A stretch of DNA of 64,000 bases from Azospirillum soli. GTDB taxonomy: Bacteria > Pseudomonadota > Alphaproteobacteria > Azospirillales > Azospirillaceae. Where the stretch lies: NCBI RefSeq assembly GCF_017876165.1, contig NZ_JAGINQ010000008.1:186001-250000 (forward strand), given 5' to 3'. The notes beneath the pieces were generated by a model, which did not search any database, was not told where the DNA came from, and saw only the letters and a program-made list of their open reading frames with translations. The translations under genes were made by a program, and so were the position numbers. Below are positions 28,106-37,021 of the stretch, in pieces (within the stretch, counting starts at the first letter, position 1; each line of letters starts with the position of its first letter).

Positions 28106-30841
28106 TTAGGAGACCGCCCCAGCCTCGGCCCCGACCGCCGCCACCGGCACCGTGAAGGAGAAGGTCGCCCCGGTCCCCGGCTCGCTCTCCACCCAGATGC
28201 GCCCGCCCAGATGCTCGACGATCCGCTTGCTGATCGCCAGCCCCAACCCCGTCCCCTGCGGCTTGTCGGTCATGGTGTCGCCGACCTGCCGGAAGCGTTC
28301 GAAGACGATCGCCTGATGCTCCGGCGCGATGCCGGGGCCGTTGTCGGTCACCGATACCCGCGCCTCACCCCCCGATGTGCCGGCCACCAACCCCACCGTC
28401 AGCGCGACCCGCCCGCCGGCCGGCGTGAACTTGGCGGCGTTGGACAGCAGGTTCACCGCCACCTGCACCAGCCGGTCGTAATCGCCGCGCACCGGCGGCA
28501 GGTCCGGCGGGATCGCCACGTCCAGCGCGATTCCGCGCTCGTGGAACAGCTGGGCGGTGGCCGCCGCTGCCTGTTCGACGGCAGCACCGAGATCCATCGG
28601 CTGGACCTGCCAGTCGATCTCCCCGGCCTCGATCTTCGCCATGTCGAGCACCTGGTTGATCAGCCGGGTCAGCCGCTCGCTTTCCTTGATGACCAGCCCC
28701 AGGAATTCCTGCCGCTGTTCCAGCTCGATCTCCGGGTCGTCGAACAGGATCTCGGTCAGCGCCCGGATGGAGGTCAGCGGCGTGCGCAGCTCGTGCGTCA
28801 CCGTGGACAGGAACTCGTCCTTCAGCCGGTCCAGCTCCTTCAGCCGCTCGTTCGCCGCCCGCAGCGCGGCGGAGGCCCGCTCCAGCTCCGCCGTCTTGTG
28901 CTCCAGCTGCCGGCTGTACTCAATGACGTGGCTGGTCTCGTCCAGCATGCGCATCAGCTCGGGGTAGCTGACCTCGCCGTCCTTCACCGCCGACGCCAGC
29001 GCCACCCGCGCCGAGGCCGCGCCGATGGCCCCGGCCAGCAGCCGTTCGGCGAAGCGCACCAGCTCCGCTCCGGCTTTTCGCTGCGGGTCCAGCTCCCCAA
29101 AGGCCTGCTCGGCCCGCTGCGGTCCCAGGAAACGCGCGACGATGCGCGCCAGATCGCCGACCGTGGCGTCGCCCCGCCACTGCCCGGCCGTCAGGGGCGC
29201 CTCCGCATGCTGGAACACCTCGACAAAGGCCGTCGCCTGCGCCCGTTCGCCCAGCCCCGGTCGGTCGAGCAGCGACACCGCTACGTAAAGCCCGATGTTG
29301 AGCAGCATGCTCCAGAACAGCGAATGCGTCAGCGGGTCCAGCCCGTCCAGCCCGAACAGCGCGTAGGGGCGCAGCAGTTCCACCCCCCACGGACCGTCCT
29401 CGATGAAGGTCTCCGGCAGCCAGCCCGACCGCGCGAAGCTCGGCAGCAGCAGCGTGTAGGCCCAGGTCAGGATTCCGGCGCTCAGCCCCGCCAGCGCCCC
29501 GCGCCGTGTGCCGCCGATCCAATAGATGCCGCCGATCAGCACCGGCGCGAACTGCGCGACCGCCGCGAAGGAGATCAGCCCGATGGCGACCAGCGCGTAG
29601 GCCGACCCCGCCAGCCGGAAATACACATAGCCCAGCAGCAGGATCGCCACGATAGCGACGCGCCGGATCGTCAGCAGCAGGGGCGACAGGTCGTGCAGCT
29701 TTTCCAGCCGCGCGCTGCGCGACCGCAGCAGCAGCGGCATGACCAGATCGTTGCACACCATGGTGGACAGGGCGATGGCCTCCACGATGATCATGCCGGT
29801 CGCCGCCGACAGTCCGCCGATGAAGGCCAGCAGCGCCAGCCAGCCATCCCCGGCCGCCAGCGGCAGCGCCACCACGAACACGTCCGGGTCCACCGCCCGG
29901 TTGGGGAATTGCATCAGCCCGGCCACCGCGACCGGCAGTACGAACAGGTTGATCAGCAGCATGTAGAGCGGGAAAAGCCACAGCGCGCGGGTCAGGTGCC
30001 GCTCGTCCACATTCTCGATGACCATCACCTGGAACTGGCGCGGCAGGCACAGCACCGCCGCCGTCGCCAGCAGCATGATCGTCGGCCAGGACCCGTCGCC
30101 CAGCGCCGGGGCGGAGGTGAACAGGTGCCGGATCTCCGAGTGCGCTTCTGCACGGGCGAACAGATCGGCCGTCCCGCCGTACATCCCCCACACCACGAAG
30201 GCACCGACCGCCAGGAAGGCGACCAGCTTGACCACCGATTCGAAGGCGATGGCGGCGACCATGCCCTCGTGATGCTCGGCGGCGTCGATGTGCCGGGTGC
30301 CGAAGACGATGGCGAAGGCCGCCATGACCACCGCCACGTAAAAGGCGTTGTCCAGCACGACCGGCAGCGATAGCCCGCCCGTCAGGCCGCTCGGGTCCGC
30401 GCCCGACAGTACGTCGAAGCTGACCGCCACGGCTTTCAGCTGCAAGGCGATGTAGGGCGTGATGCCGATCACCGCGGTCAGCGCCACCAGCCCGCCCAGG
30501 CCCTGGCTTTTCCCGTACCGGCTCGCCAGGAAATCGGCGATCGAGGTGATTCGCTGCGCCTTGGCGATGCGCAGGATCTTCCGCAGGACCAGCGGCCCCA
30601 GCAGCATCAGCAGCGTCGGCCCCAGATAGATCGGCAGGAACCCGATGCCCAGCGACGCCGCCCGCCCGACCGACCCGTAGAAGGTCCAGGTCGTGCAGTA
30701 CACCGCCAGCGACAGCGCGTACACGTACGGCGACGCGATAACGCTGCGGCGCGCGTCCGCCCGTGCGTCCGCCCACCAGGCGATGGCGAACAGGACGAAC
30801 AGATAGGCGAGCGATGCGGCGACGATGGTCGGCCAGGGCAT
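28106..30841 (-). CDS. Sodium:solute symporter-like sensor histidine kinase
   Basis: A 911-residue hybrid of an SSS-family transporter (about residues 1-490, roughly 13 membrane helices; GPTLLMLLGPLVLRKILRIA) and a C-terminal histidine kinase. The kinase has the H box VTHELRTPLTSIRAL near residue 680, an N-box VNLLSNAAKFTPAG, and G boxes SVTDNGPGI and GTGLGLAISKRIV. The architecture matches CrbS-like proteins, which respond to small carboxylates such as acetate in other bacteria. The substrate here is inferred at best. A small membrane protein gene and an exonuclease-fused pseudo-kinase lie upstream on the same strand; a 174-bp repeat separates it from the former. Confidence 0.92.
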   Translation of the reverse strand: MPWPTIVAASLAYLFVLFAIAWWADARADARRSVIASPYVYALSLAVYCTTWTFYGSVGRAASLGIGFLPIYLGPTLLMLLGPLVLRKILRIAKAQRITSIADFLASRYGKSQGLGGLVALTAVIGITPYIALQLKAVAVSFDVLSGADPSGLTGGLSLPVVLDNAFYVAVVMAAFAIVFGTRHIDAAEHHEGMVAAIAFESVVKLVAFLAVGAFVVWGMYGGTADLFARAEAHSEIRHLFTSAPALGDGSWPTIMLLATAAVLCLPRQFQVMVIENVDERHLTRALWLFPLYMLLINLFVLPVAVAGLMQFPNRAVDPDVFVVALPLAAGDGWLALLAFIGGLSAATGMIIVEAIALSTMVCNDLVMPLLLRSRSARLEKLHDLSPLLLTIRRVAIVAILLLGYVYFRLAGSAYALVAIGLISFAAVAQFAPVLIGGIYWIGGTRRGALAGLSAGILTWAYTLLLPSFARSGWLPETFIEDGPWGVELLRPYALFGLDGLDPLTHSLFWSMLLNIGLYVAVSLLDRPGLGERAQATAFVEVFQHAEAPLTAGQWRGDATVGDLARIVARFLGPQRAEQAFGELDPQRKAGAELVRFAERLLAGAIGAASARVALASAVKDGEVSYPELMRMLDETSHVIEYSRQLEHKTAELERASAALRAANERLKELDRLKDEFLSTVTHELRTPLTSIRALTEILFDDPEIELEQRQEFLGLVIKESERLTRLINQVLDMAKIEAGEIDWQVQPMDLGAAVEQAAAATAQLFHERGIALDVAIPPDLPPVRGDYDRLVQVAVNLLSNAAKFTPAGGRVALTVGLVAGTSGGEARVSVTDNGPGIAPEHQAIVFERFRQVGDTMTDKPQGTGLGLAISKRIVEHLGGRIWVESEPGTGATFSFTVPVAAVGAEAGAVS

Positions 30842-30872
30842 GTCACCGCCCTCCGGCTCTCGGATGGGCGCC

Positions 30873-31046
30873 TGCGGTGGGCCCCCACCCTAACCCTCCC
30901 CCACCTTCGGCTCTCAGCGAATGCCGAAGGCATTCGCCTGACGCCGTCAGTGCAAACCATTGGTTTGCGCGAGAGGCGAGGGAGGGAACAAAGCTCCTTC
31001 CCCCGCCGACAGGTGGGGGAAGGTCGGGATGGGGGCCCACCGCAAG
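30873..31046. repeat. Hairpin-rich inverted repeat between coupled genes
   Basis: Outer arms at about 30873-30906 and 31012-31046 pair with few mismatches (core TGCGGTGGGCCCCCA). Inside are perfect small stems, including GCGAATGCC/GGCATTCGC and GCAAACC/GGTTTGC. The arm sequence CCCCCACCCTAACCC also occurs in the repeat at 57350-57472. It fills the gap between the small membrane protein gene and the symporter-kinase gene. Confidence 0.75.
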
Positions 31047-31063
31047 GGCGTTGGCACGCCCTC

Positions 31064-31297
31064 TCATGATCGCCCTCCGCGTTCCAGGAACATGGCCGAC
31101 AGCCCGATCAACGCCGCCCACACGCCCAGCGCGTACACGTACAGCAACGGCACACCGAACACCGTCTCGCCCACCCCGAACACGCGCAGCAGCGGCGGGT
31201 TGAAGGCGACCAGCCCGAACAGGAACAGCGCGATCAGGCGTTCGGAACCCGCCCGCGTCGGCGGGGATGAGGGGGGCTTGCCGGCCTCGCGGCTCAA
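31064..31297 (-). CDS. Small two-helix membrane protein
   Basis: A 77-residue protein with two predicted membrane helices (LIALFLFGLVAFNPPLL and LLYVYALGVWAALIGLSAMF). Small proteins of this kind are usual directly before SSS-type transporters or sensor kinases and may act as a subunit. Its ATG overlaps the stop codon of the upstream exonuclease-fusion gene by 4 bases. The downstream partner is separated by a repeat element. Confidence 0.8.
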   Translation of the reverse strand: MSREAGKPPSSPPTRAGSERLIALFLFGLVAFNPPLLRVFGVGETVFGVPLLYVYALGVWAALIGLSAMFLERGGRS

Positions 31298-33486
31298 AAG
31301 GCCCGCTCCCGCGCGGCCAGCTCGACGATGATGTTGGCCCTGCGAATGGCGTCGTCGAGCGTCGTCACGTCACGCTCCTTCAGCATCTCGACCATGCGCA
31401 GGAACACCGCCGCCGTGACGAGGCTGTCGCCCAGCGCCGTGTGCCGGTCCACCACCTCGATGCCCAGCCGTTCGGCGATGCCGTCCAGCGTATGGTCGCC
31501 GTCGTCGCCCTGGAGCATCCGCGACAGCAGCATGGTGTCCAGCACCGGGCTGTCGAACTGCACGCCGGCCGCGCGCTCCTTCATCTTCAGGAATTTCAGG
31601 TCGAAGGCGGCGTTGTGCGCGATCAGCACCGCGCCCGAGACGAAGGCGCGGAACTGCGGCAGCACCTTGTCGATGGTCGGCTTGTCCGCGACCATGTCGT
31701 CGGTGATGCCGTGGAAGGGGACGGATTCCGGCGGGATCGGCCGCTTCGGGTTGACCAGCGTGTTGAAGGTCTCGCCGGTCAGGATGCGCCCGCCGACGAT
31801 GCGCACGGCGGCGATCTGGATGATCTCGTCGCCGTTGCTGGGCGACAGGCCGGTGGTCTCCGTGTCGAACACCACGTAATGCAGCTGGTCCAGCGGCGTC
31901 CGGCCCAATTCGCTGGTCGCCAGCGGCTGGTGCAGCAGGGAGAAGTCGAAGAACTCCGGCCGGGCCGAGGGCTGGACCTGCGTGTGCGCCGAGGGCGGCT
32001 TCAGCGCGGGCGGCAGCGGCACGCGCAGGCGGGCGCAGCCCTCGTGGCCCTTCACCGGCTCGCTCCACATGGTGCTCTTGTGGTGTTGCAGCACGTCGCC
32101 GACGGTCAGGCCGCCCAGCGCGTCCGGCAGCGGGTGGTCGAGCCAGCTGTCCACGATGCCGCTCGGCACCGTGGGGCCTTGCCAGGTGATGTCCAGATAG
32201 ACCCACTGCCCCTCATGCTCGACCGACAGGTCGTAGGCGGCCACGCCGGTCAGCGCGTAGACGTACTCGATCAGGTATCCGAACAGGATCACCAGCGTGT
32301 AGCTGTCGCCGTGCACCCACTGCGGCAGCCCGGTCAGCGTCACCTTGTAGGCCGCGTCCGGCCCGACCCGGTGGCGGACGAGGTTGATCAGGTTGTTGGA
32401 GTGGATGTCGCTCATCGGCCAGGACCCGGTGACGACGCTGCGGTACTCCGCCGTCACATGCTCCAGCCGGTCCGACAGGGTGTTGCAGGACTCCATCATG
32501 GCGGCGTCGAAGGCCGCGCGCTCCTCCGGCCCCAGGTCGGGATAGTCGCTCAGCGTCTCCAGCGCCGCGCGCAGGTTGGCGATGGGCTGGCGGAAGCCCT
32601 CCGTCGCCTCGCGCAGCAGCGCGTCGCGCTGGCCCAGCACGGCCAGTTCGCTGGTCGCGTCCGACAGGGTGATGACGTAGCCGGTGATGGTCGGCGTCGC
32701 GTCCGGATCGTCGGATTCCTGCAAGATGGCGCTCATCCGACCGGCCAGCAGGATGCGCCCGTCCGTCGTCGCGCCCACGAACTGCGCGGTCGTGCCGTGC
32801 TCGTGGTTGACGTGGCGCCCCTCGCGCACGCGCAGCGTCAGCCGCTCCAGCGTGTGCATCACCGGCTCGGCCACCACGAAATGCAGCAGCGAACGGCCCA
32901 GCCCCAGGTCGCCGGTCAGGTGCAGGATGTCCAGCGCCGTCTGATTGTAAAGAAGGATCTGGTGCTTCAGGTTGCAGACCAGCACGCCTTCATGCAGGTC
33001 GCGCAGCACGGCGGCCAGACGCGTCTTCTGCTCCTCCGCCTTGGCGGTCGATTCGGCGACGGCGCGCGCGGTGTCGCGGCGGGCGGCGGCCAGCTTGTCC
33101 GACAGGTCGTTGACCGCCTTCGCCATGGGCACGAGGTCGCCGTAGCGCGCCAGCGGCACCCGCGCCGCCGCCGTGCCATGGGCGATCAGCCCAGCCTCGC
33201 GGCTCAGCGTTTCCGCCGCGCGCAGCAGGTAGCGGTCCACCGTGAACCACAGCCCCCATACCCCCAGCGCCACGGCCGAGGTCATCAGCACCGCGTAGGT
33301 GGTCAGCGGGTCGGCCGATCCGCTGTTGCTCAGCCCAATGGCCCCGCCGACCGACAGGGCGACCAGGGCGGCGCCCGTCGCCTTGAAGACCAGCGGCACC
33401 AGCCGGCGGGGGGCTACCGGAGGAGCGCTGCCCTGCGCGGCGCCTGCGTGTGTCGTGGTGGGGCTTTCCACCGCCGGCACCGTCAC
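31294..33486 (-). CDS. Degenerate sensor kinase fused to DnaQ-type 3'-5' exonuclease
   Basis: A 730-residue fusion. Two membrane helices (about residues 28-52 and 62-83) are followed by a HAMP-like region, a PAS domain (about 155-275) and a DHp-like helix pair where FRQPIANLRAALETL replaces the usual H-E-L-R-T-P, so the phosphoacceptor His is missing. The ATPase-like region lacks clear N and G boxes. The C-terminal 200 residues are a DEDDh exonuclease with all motifs: VFDTETTGL, IAHNAAFDLKFL and HTALGDSLVTAA. It overlaps a receiver gene upstream and the small membrane gene downstream. A membrane-tethered exonuclease is a striking output; the substrate is unknown. Confidence 0.85.
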   Translation of the reverse strand: MTVPAVESPTTTHAGAAQGSAPPVAPRRLVPLVFKATGAALVALSVGGAIGLSNSGSADPLTTYAVLMTSAVALGVWGLWFTVDRYLLRAAETLSREAGLIAHGTAAARVPLARYGDLVPMAKAVNDLSDKLAAARRDTARAVAESTAKAEEQKTRLAAVLRDLHEGVLVCNLKHQILLYNQTALDILHLTGDLGLGRSLLHFVVAEPVMHTLERLTLRVREGRHVNHEHGTTAQFVGATTDGRILLAGRMSAILQESDDPDATPTITGYVITLSDATSELAVLGQRDALLREATEGFRQPIANLRAALETLSDYPDLGPEERAAFDAAMMESCNTLSDRLEHVTAEYRSVVTGSWPMSDIHSNNLINLVRHRVGPDAAYKVTLTGLPQWVHGDSYTLVILFGYLIEYVYALTGVAAYDLSVEHEGQWVYLDITWQGPTVPSGIVDSWLDHPLPDALGGLTVGDVLQHHKSTMWSEPVKGHEGCARLRVPLPPALKPPSAHTQVQPSARPEFFDFSLLHQPLATSELGRTPLDQLHYVVFDTETTGLSPSNGDEIIQIAAVRIVGGRILTGETFNTLVNPKRPIPPESVPFHGITDDMVADKPTIDKVLPQFRAFVSGAVLIAHNAAFDLKFLKMKERAAGVQFDSPVLDTMLLSRMLQGDDGDHTLDGIAERLGIEVVDRHTALGDSLVTAAVFLRMVEMLKERDVTTLDDAIRRANIIVELAARERAF

Positions 33487-33875
33487 GGCAGGGTCTCCCG
33501 CGCATCCTGGGGTGTCAGGTACTTGCGCACGATCATGACGAGGTCGCGGGTCGAGAACGGCTTGGTGATGTAGTCGGTGGCGCCCAGCGCCATGCCCTTC
33601 TGCCGTTCCACGTCGCGGCTCTTGGCCGTCAGCATGATGATCGGAAGCGCCTGGAAGGCGGGGTTGGCGCGCAGCGACTGGCAGACGTCGAAGCCGTCGC
33701 GCTTGGGCATCATGGCGTCCAGCAGGACCAGATCCGGCGGGCTCGCCTCGACCGATTGCAGGGCTTCCTCGCCGTCGCGCGCGATGCGCACGTCGAAGCC
33801 GGCCTTCTGCAACAGCACCTGCAGGGAAAGGACGATGCTGGGCTCATCGTCGGCGACCAGGATCGTCGGCTTCAT
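33483..33875 (-). CDS. Single-domain response regulator
   Basis: A 130-residue receiver with no output domain. The acidic pair (VADDEPS), phosphoacceptor (LVLLDAMMPKRDGF) and lysine (YITKPFSTRDL) are present. It overlaps the exonuclease-fusion gene by 4 bases, so the two are translationally coupled, and it is first in a group leading to the symporter-type histidine kinase. It may be phosphorylated by that kinase; the target is not visible. Confidence 0.92.
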   Translation of the reverse strand: MKPTILVADDEPSIVLSLQVLLQKAGFDVRIARDGEEALQSVEASPPDLVLLDAMMPKRDGFDVCQSLRANPAFQALPIIMLTAKSRDVERQKGMALGATDYITKPFSTRDLVMIVRKYLTPQDARETLP

Positions 33876-33995
33876 GGGCAGGGCTTCCTCCGATGCGCCG
33901 GTCTGTGGTGCCGGCTTTGCCTGGGCTTCGTTGGTTCTAATATGCGAGCCCGTTCAAACCCATGTTAGCGGCAAGGATAACGGCAGATCAAGACG

Positions 33996-34031
33996 AAGCC
34001 CGCCCGCAATACCGAAATTGCGGACGGGCTT
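33996..34031. terminator. Terminator-like hairpin after the SPOR gene
   Basis: AAGCCCGCCCGCAAT pairs with ATTGCGGACGGGCTT with one mismatch around a 6-base loop, and is followed by TTTC on the plus strand. It lies after the leftward SPOR gene and before the receiver gene. The intervening 249-base gap holds nothing else I recognise. Confidence 0.55.
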
Positions 34032-34124
34032 TTCATAGAGAAACAGGCTTACAAAAGCGGGTAAGGACAGTTTGTCGCAGGCTTGACGGCCACACCGCGT
34101 CAGCGGGTGCTGAACCCCATCGCG

Positions 34125-35222
34125 TCAGCGGGTGCTGACGACCACCGGATCCAGCCCGACCTTTGCCTTCAGCTGGTTCGCCACGCGCTTGGCGGCGGCG
34201 CTGTCGCCGAAGCCGCCGACGCGGACCACGCGCCAGGACTGCTGTGACGCGTCGGTCCAGTCCAGCGCGTAGGCGCGGTAGCCGCTGCCTTGCAGCTTGC
34301 GCACCAGCGCCTCGGCGTTCTCCGCCACATGGAAGGACCCCAGCTGCACCGCGTAGCGTCCGCTCGGCGCGCTGGCGGCGGGCGCCGCCGAATCGACGGC
34401 GCTTTCGTCCACCGATGCGGTCTGCGCCTTCGGCTCCGCCGGGGCACGCTTGGCGGCCTTGGGCGCGAGCATGGCCTGAAGCTCCGGCGTCTCCGCCTTG
34501 GCGGTTTTCACGGGCTCGGCCGGCTTGGCGGGGGGCGGTTCGGCCTTCACGGGCTCCGTTTTCACCGGCTCGGGGGCCTTCACCGCCAGCGAGGGCGGCG
34601 GGGGTTCTGGCAGCTTGGCGACGGGTTCCGGCGCCGGCGGCCTGGGCGCGGTGACGGTCTGGACGGGCGCGGGCGGCGGCGGTTCCGGAACCTTCAGGGC
34701 CGGCGGCGGGCTGGGCTGCTGGCTGCTCGGCGGAGCGGTCTCCACGGCCGGCGGCAGGGCAGGGGGCACCGCGCTCGGTGCCGGCGCGCGGGCGATCAAC
34801 GCCTCCGGCTGGCTCGGCGTGACCTTCGCGGCCGAGGTCGGAGCGGCCGGCGCGTTCGCCCCGCTCGCCCCAATGGACGATCCACCCGGCGCGGGCGCTG
34901 CGGTGATCAGAGGCGCCACGGCCTGAACCGGCGGGGCGGTCGGCGCCTCCTCCTGGTCCAGCATGACGACGGCGAAGCCCACGCCCGCCGCGGCGACCAG
35001 CGCGGCGGCGATCTTGCCGAACGGCAGATGGCGCTCGGCCTTCGGCTCGACCTCGTCGTCCAGATCGGCGATGTCGTCGTCGGCCGGGTCGTGCTTCAAA
35101 TCTTCGTTGAGGGCGCGCAGGAGCTTGGCAATGTCCTCGCTCTCCGCCCCGGAAGCACCGGTCCCGTCGTTCGACGACTTGCCGGCGGCCTTCATTTCGT
35201 CCTTGAACGTCACGGCGGACAC
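34125..35222 (-). CDS. SPOR-domain membrane protein
   Basis: A 365-residue inner-membrane protein: a cytoplasmic N terminus of about 70 residues, one membrane helix (HLPFGKIAAALVAAAGVGFAVV), a long proline/alanine/lysine-rich periplasmic linker of about 180 residues, and a C-terminal SPOR domain (about residues 288-362; GRYAVQLGSFHVAENAEALV). SPOR domains bind denuded peptidoglycan at division sites, so a role in septation or cell-envelope maintenance is likely. It is a single gene. Confidence 0.9.
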   Translation of the reverse strand: MSAVTFKDEMKAAGKSSNDGTGASGAESEDIAKLLRALNEDLKHDPADDDIADLDDEVEPKAERHLPFGKIAAALVAAAGVGFAVVMLDQEEAPTAPPVQAVAPLITAAPAPGGSSIGASGANAPAAPTSAAKVTPSQPEALIARAPAPSAVPPALPPAVETAPPSSQQPSPPPALKVPEPPPPAPVQTVTAPRPPAPEPVAKLPEPPPPSLAVKAPEPVKTEPVKAEPPPAKPAEPVKTAKAETPELQAMLAPKAAKRAPAEPKAQTASVDESAVDSAAPAASAPSGRYAVQLGSFHVAENAEALVRKLQGSGYRAYALDWTDASQQSWRVVRVGGFGDSAAAKRVANQLKAKVGLDPVVVSTR

Positions 35223-35363
35223 GCACCCGAAAAGATCACAAGGGCCATCACCGCCATCCAGGCGGATGGCAAAGCGGTGGTAATTCTTTCTACTGTATTT
35301 CCACGTTCGATCAAACGGCCATGCGACACGATGCCGTGAGAAAGAAATGACCGGAGCCCCGGC

Positions 35364-36293
35364 TTAATCCTTCCGATAGGGGTGCTCGGCCATCCAATGC
35401 TGGGCGATGGCGAGCCGCGTGGCGACCCACACCTTGTCGTGCCCGCGCACGTAATCCAGGAACCGGGCCAGCGCCGCTGCGCGCCCCGGCCGGCCGACCA
35501 GCCGGCAATGCAGCCCGACCGACATCATCTTCGGCTGGTCGGCGCCCTCGGCGTACAGCACGTCGAAGCTGTCCTTCAGATAGGTGAAGAACTGCTCGCC
35601 CGTGTTGAAGCCCTGGTTCGTCGCGAACCGCATGTCGTTGGCGTCCAGCGTGTAGGGCACGATCAGCTGCGGCCGACCATAGACGTCGTCCCAGTACGGC
35701 AGGTCGTCGGCGTAGGAGTCGGCGTTGTAGACGAAGCCGCTTTCCTCCGACACCAGCCGCCATGTGTTTGGGCTGCACCGCCCCAGATACCAGCCCAGCG
35801 GGCGCGATCCGGTGACCCGCGTGTGGATGGCGATGGCGCGCTGCATGTGCTCGCGCTCCACCTCCTCCGGCAGATGCTGGTAGTCGATCCAGCGGTAGCC
35901 GTGGGTGGCGATCTCCCACCCCGCTTCCAGCATGGCCTGGACGGCGTCCGGGTTGCGCTCCAGCGCCATGGCGACGCCGTAGACGGTGACTGGCATGTGC
36001 CGCTCGGTGAACATCCGGTGCAGCCGCCAGAACCCGGCGCGGGAGCCGTATTCGTAGATCGACTCCATGTTCATGTGCCGCATGCCCGGGATAGGCTGAG
36101 CGCCGACGATTTCCGACAGGAAGGCTTCCGACGCCGCATCGCCGTGCAGGACGCAGTTCTCGCCGCCTTCCTCGTAGTTGATGACGAACTGCACCGCCAC
36201 CCGCGCGCCGCCCGGCCAGTTGGCGTGCGGCGGCCGGGCGCCGTAACCGATCAGGTCGCGCGGGTAGGCCCGGTTCATTGGATTGGGGCTCAT
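35364..36293 (-). CDS. puuE: Allantoinase PuuE / polysaccharide deacetylase-family protein
   Basis: A 309-residue protein of the polysaccharide-deacetylase fold (CE4/NodB superfamily) resembling PuuE-type allantoinases, which hydrolyse allantoin to allantoate in purine catabolism. Recognised segments are RDLIGYGARPPHANWPGGAR at the N terminus, INYEEGGENCVLHGD, GWEIATHGYRW and LGWYLGRCSPNT. Start ATG 36291-36293 overlaps the yciB stop by 4 bases. No other purine-degradation genes are adjacent, so the substrate assignment relies on sequence similarity alone. Confidence 0.85.
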   Translation of the reverse strand: MSPNPMNRAYPRDLIGYGARPPHANWPGGARVAVQFVINYEEGGENCVLHGDAASEAFLSEIVGAQPIPGMRHMNMESIYEYGSRAGFWRLHRMFTERHMPVTVYGVAMALERNPDAVQAMLEAGWEIATHGYRWIDYQHLPEEVEREHMQRAIAIHTRVTGSRPLGWYLGRCSPNTWRLVSEESGFVYNADSYADDLPYWDDVYGRPQLIVPYTLDANDMRFATNQGFNTGEQFFTYLKDSFDVLYAEGADQPKMMSVGLHCRLVGRPGRAAALARFLDYVRGHDKVWVATRLAIAQHWMAEHPYRKD

Positions 36294-36853
36294 GCGGTCG
36301 GCTTCTCGGCGGATTCCTCGGGAACCTGATGGCGCAGGATCAGCGGCGCCTGGAACGCGCTGAACAGCAGCGTCAGCGGCATGATGCCGAACACCTTGAA
36401 GTTCACCCAGGCGTCGGTGCTCATGGTCCGCCACACCGCCTCGTTCATGGCGGCCAGCAGCAGGAAGAACCACGCCCAGCGGATGGCCAGCGTCCGCCAG
36501 CCCTCGTCCGTCAGGTTCAGCACGGTGCCCAGGATGCGCTTCAGCACGTTGCGGTGCGTGACGTGCGCGACGAACAGTACGGTGGCGAACAGCAGGTTGA
36601 CCAGCGTCGGCTTGATCTTGATGAACAGGTCGTCCTGAAGCCACAGCGTCAGCCCGCCGAACAGCAGCACGAAGGCGGCGCCGACCACCGGCATGATCGG
36701 CACCTTGCGTTCGAAGTGCCAGGACACGATGACCGACACCGTCGTCGCGGCCATGAAGACGGCCGTGCCGATCATGATGCCGGCCTGGGAATTGGCGATG
36801 AAGAAGGCGGCGAGCGGGCCGGCCTCGATCAGCAGTCGCGCGTACTGGTTCAT
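36290..36853 (-). CDS. yciB: Septation protein A (YciB/IspZ)
   Basis: A 187-residue multi-pass membrane protein of the YciB/IspZ family with about five helices. Typical sequences are EAGPLAAFFIAN, KIKPTLVNLLFA and the central W-A-W-F-F segment. It is needed for normal division-envelope function in some bacteria. ATG 36851-36853 (MNQYARLLIEAG) was chosen by family alignment. In several alphaproteobacteria this gene follows ftsY; here it is about 6 kb away, coupled to puuE. Confidence 0.93.
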   Translation of the reverse strand: MNQYARLLIEAGPLAAFFIANSQAGIMIGTAVFMAATTVSVIVSWHFERKVPIMPVVGAAFVLLFGGLTLWLQDDLFIKIKPTLVNLLFATVLFVAHVTHRNVLKRILGTVLNLTDEGWRTLAIRWAWFFLLLAAMNEAVWRTMSTDAWVNFKVFGIMPLTLLFSAFQAPLILRHQVPEESAEKPTA

Positions 36854-37021
36854 GCCCCTGACATAGCCCGAACCGGCCCTTCGATAAAGGGGGGAAGCGG
36901 CGCGCCCGTGGCATCCCTCACACAAGAGCGCGGTCCTCATTCCTTTCGTGTGGCGAGTTCCTACCGCTTCCGGCGGCCCAGCCTTGCAACGGGCATGGCG
37001 GGGACGAGGGCCGGAACGGCG

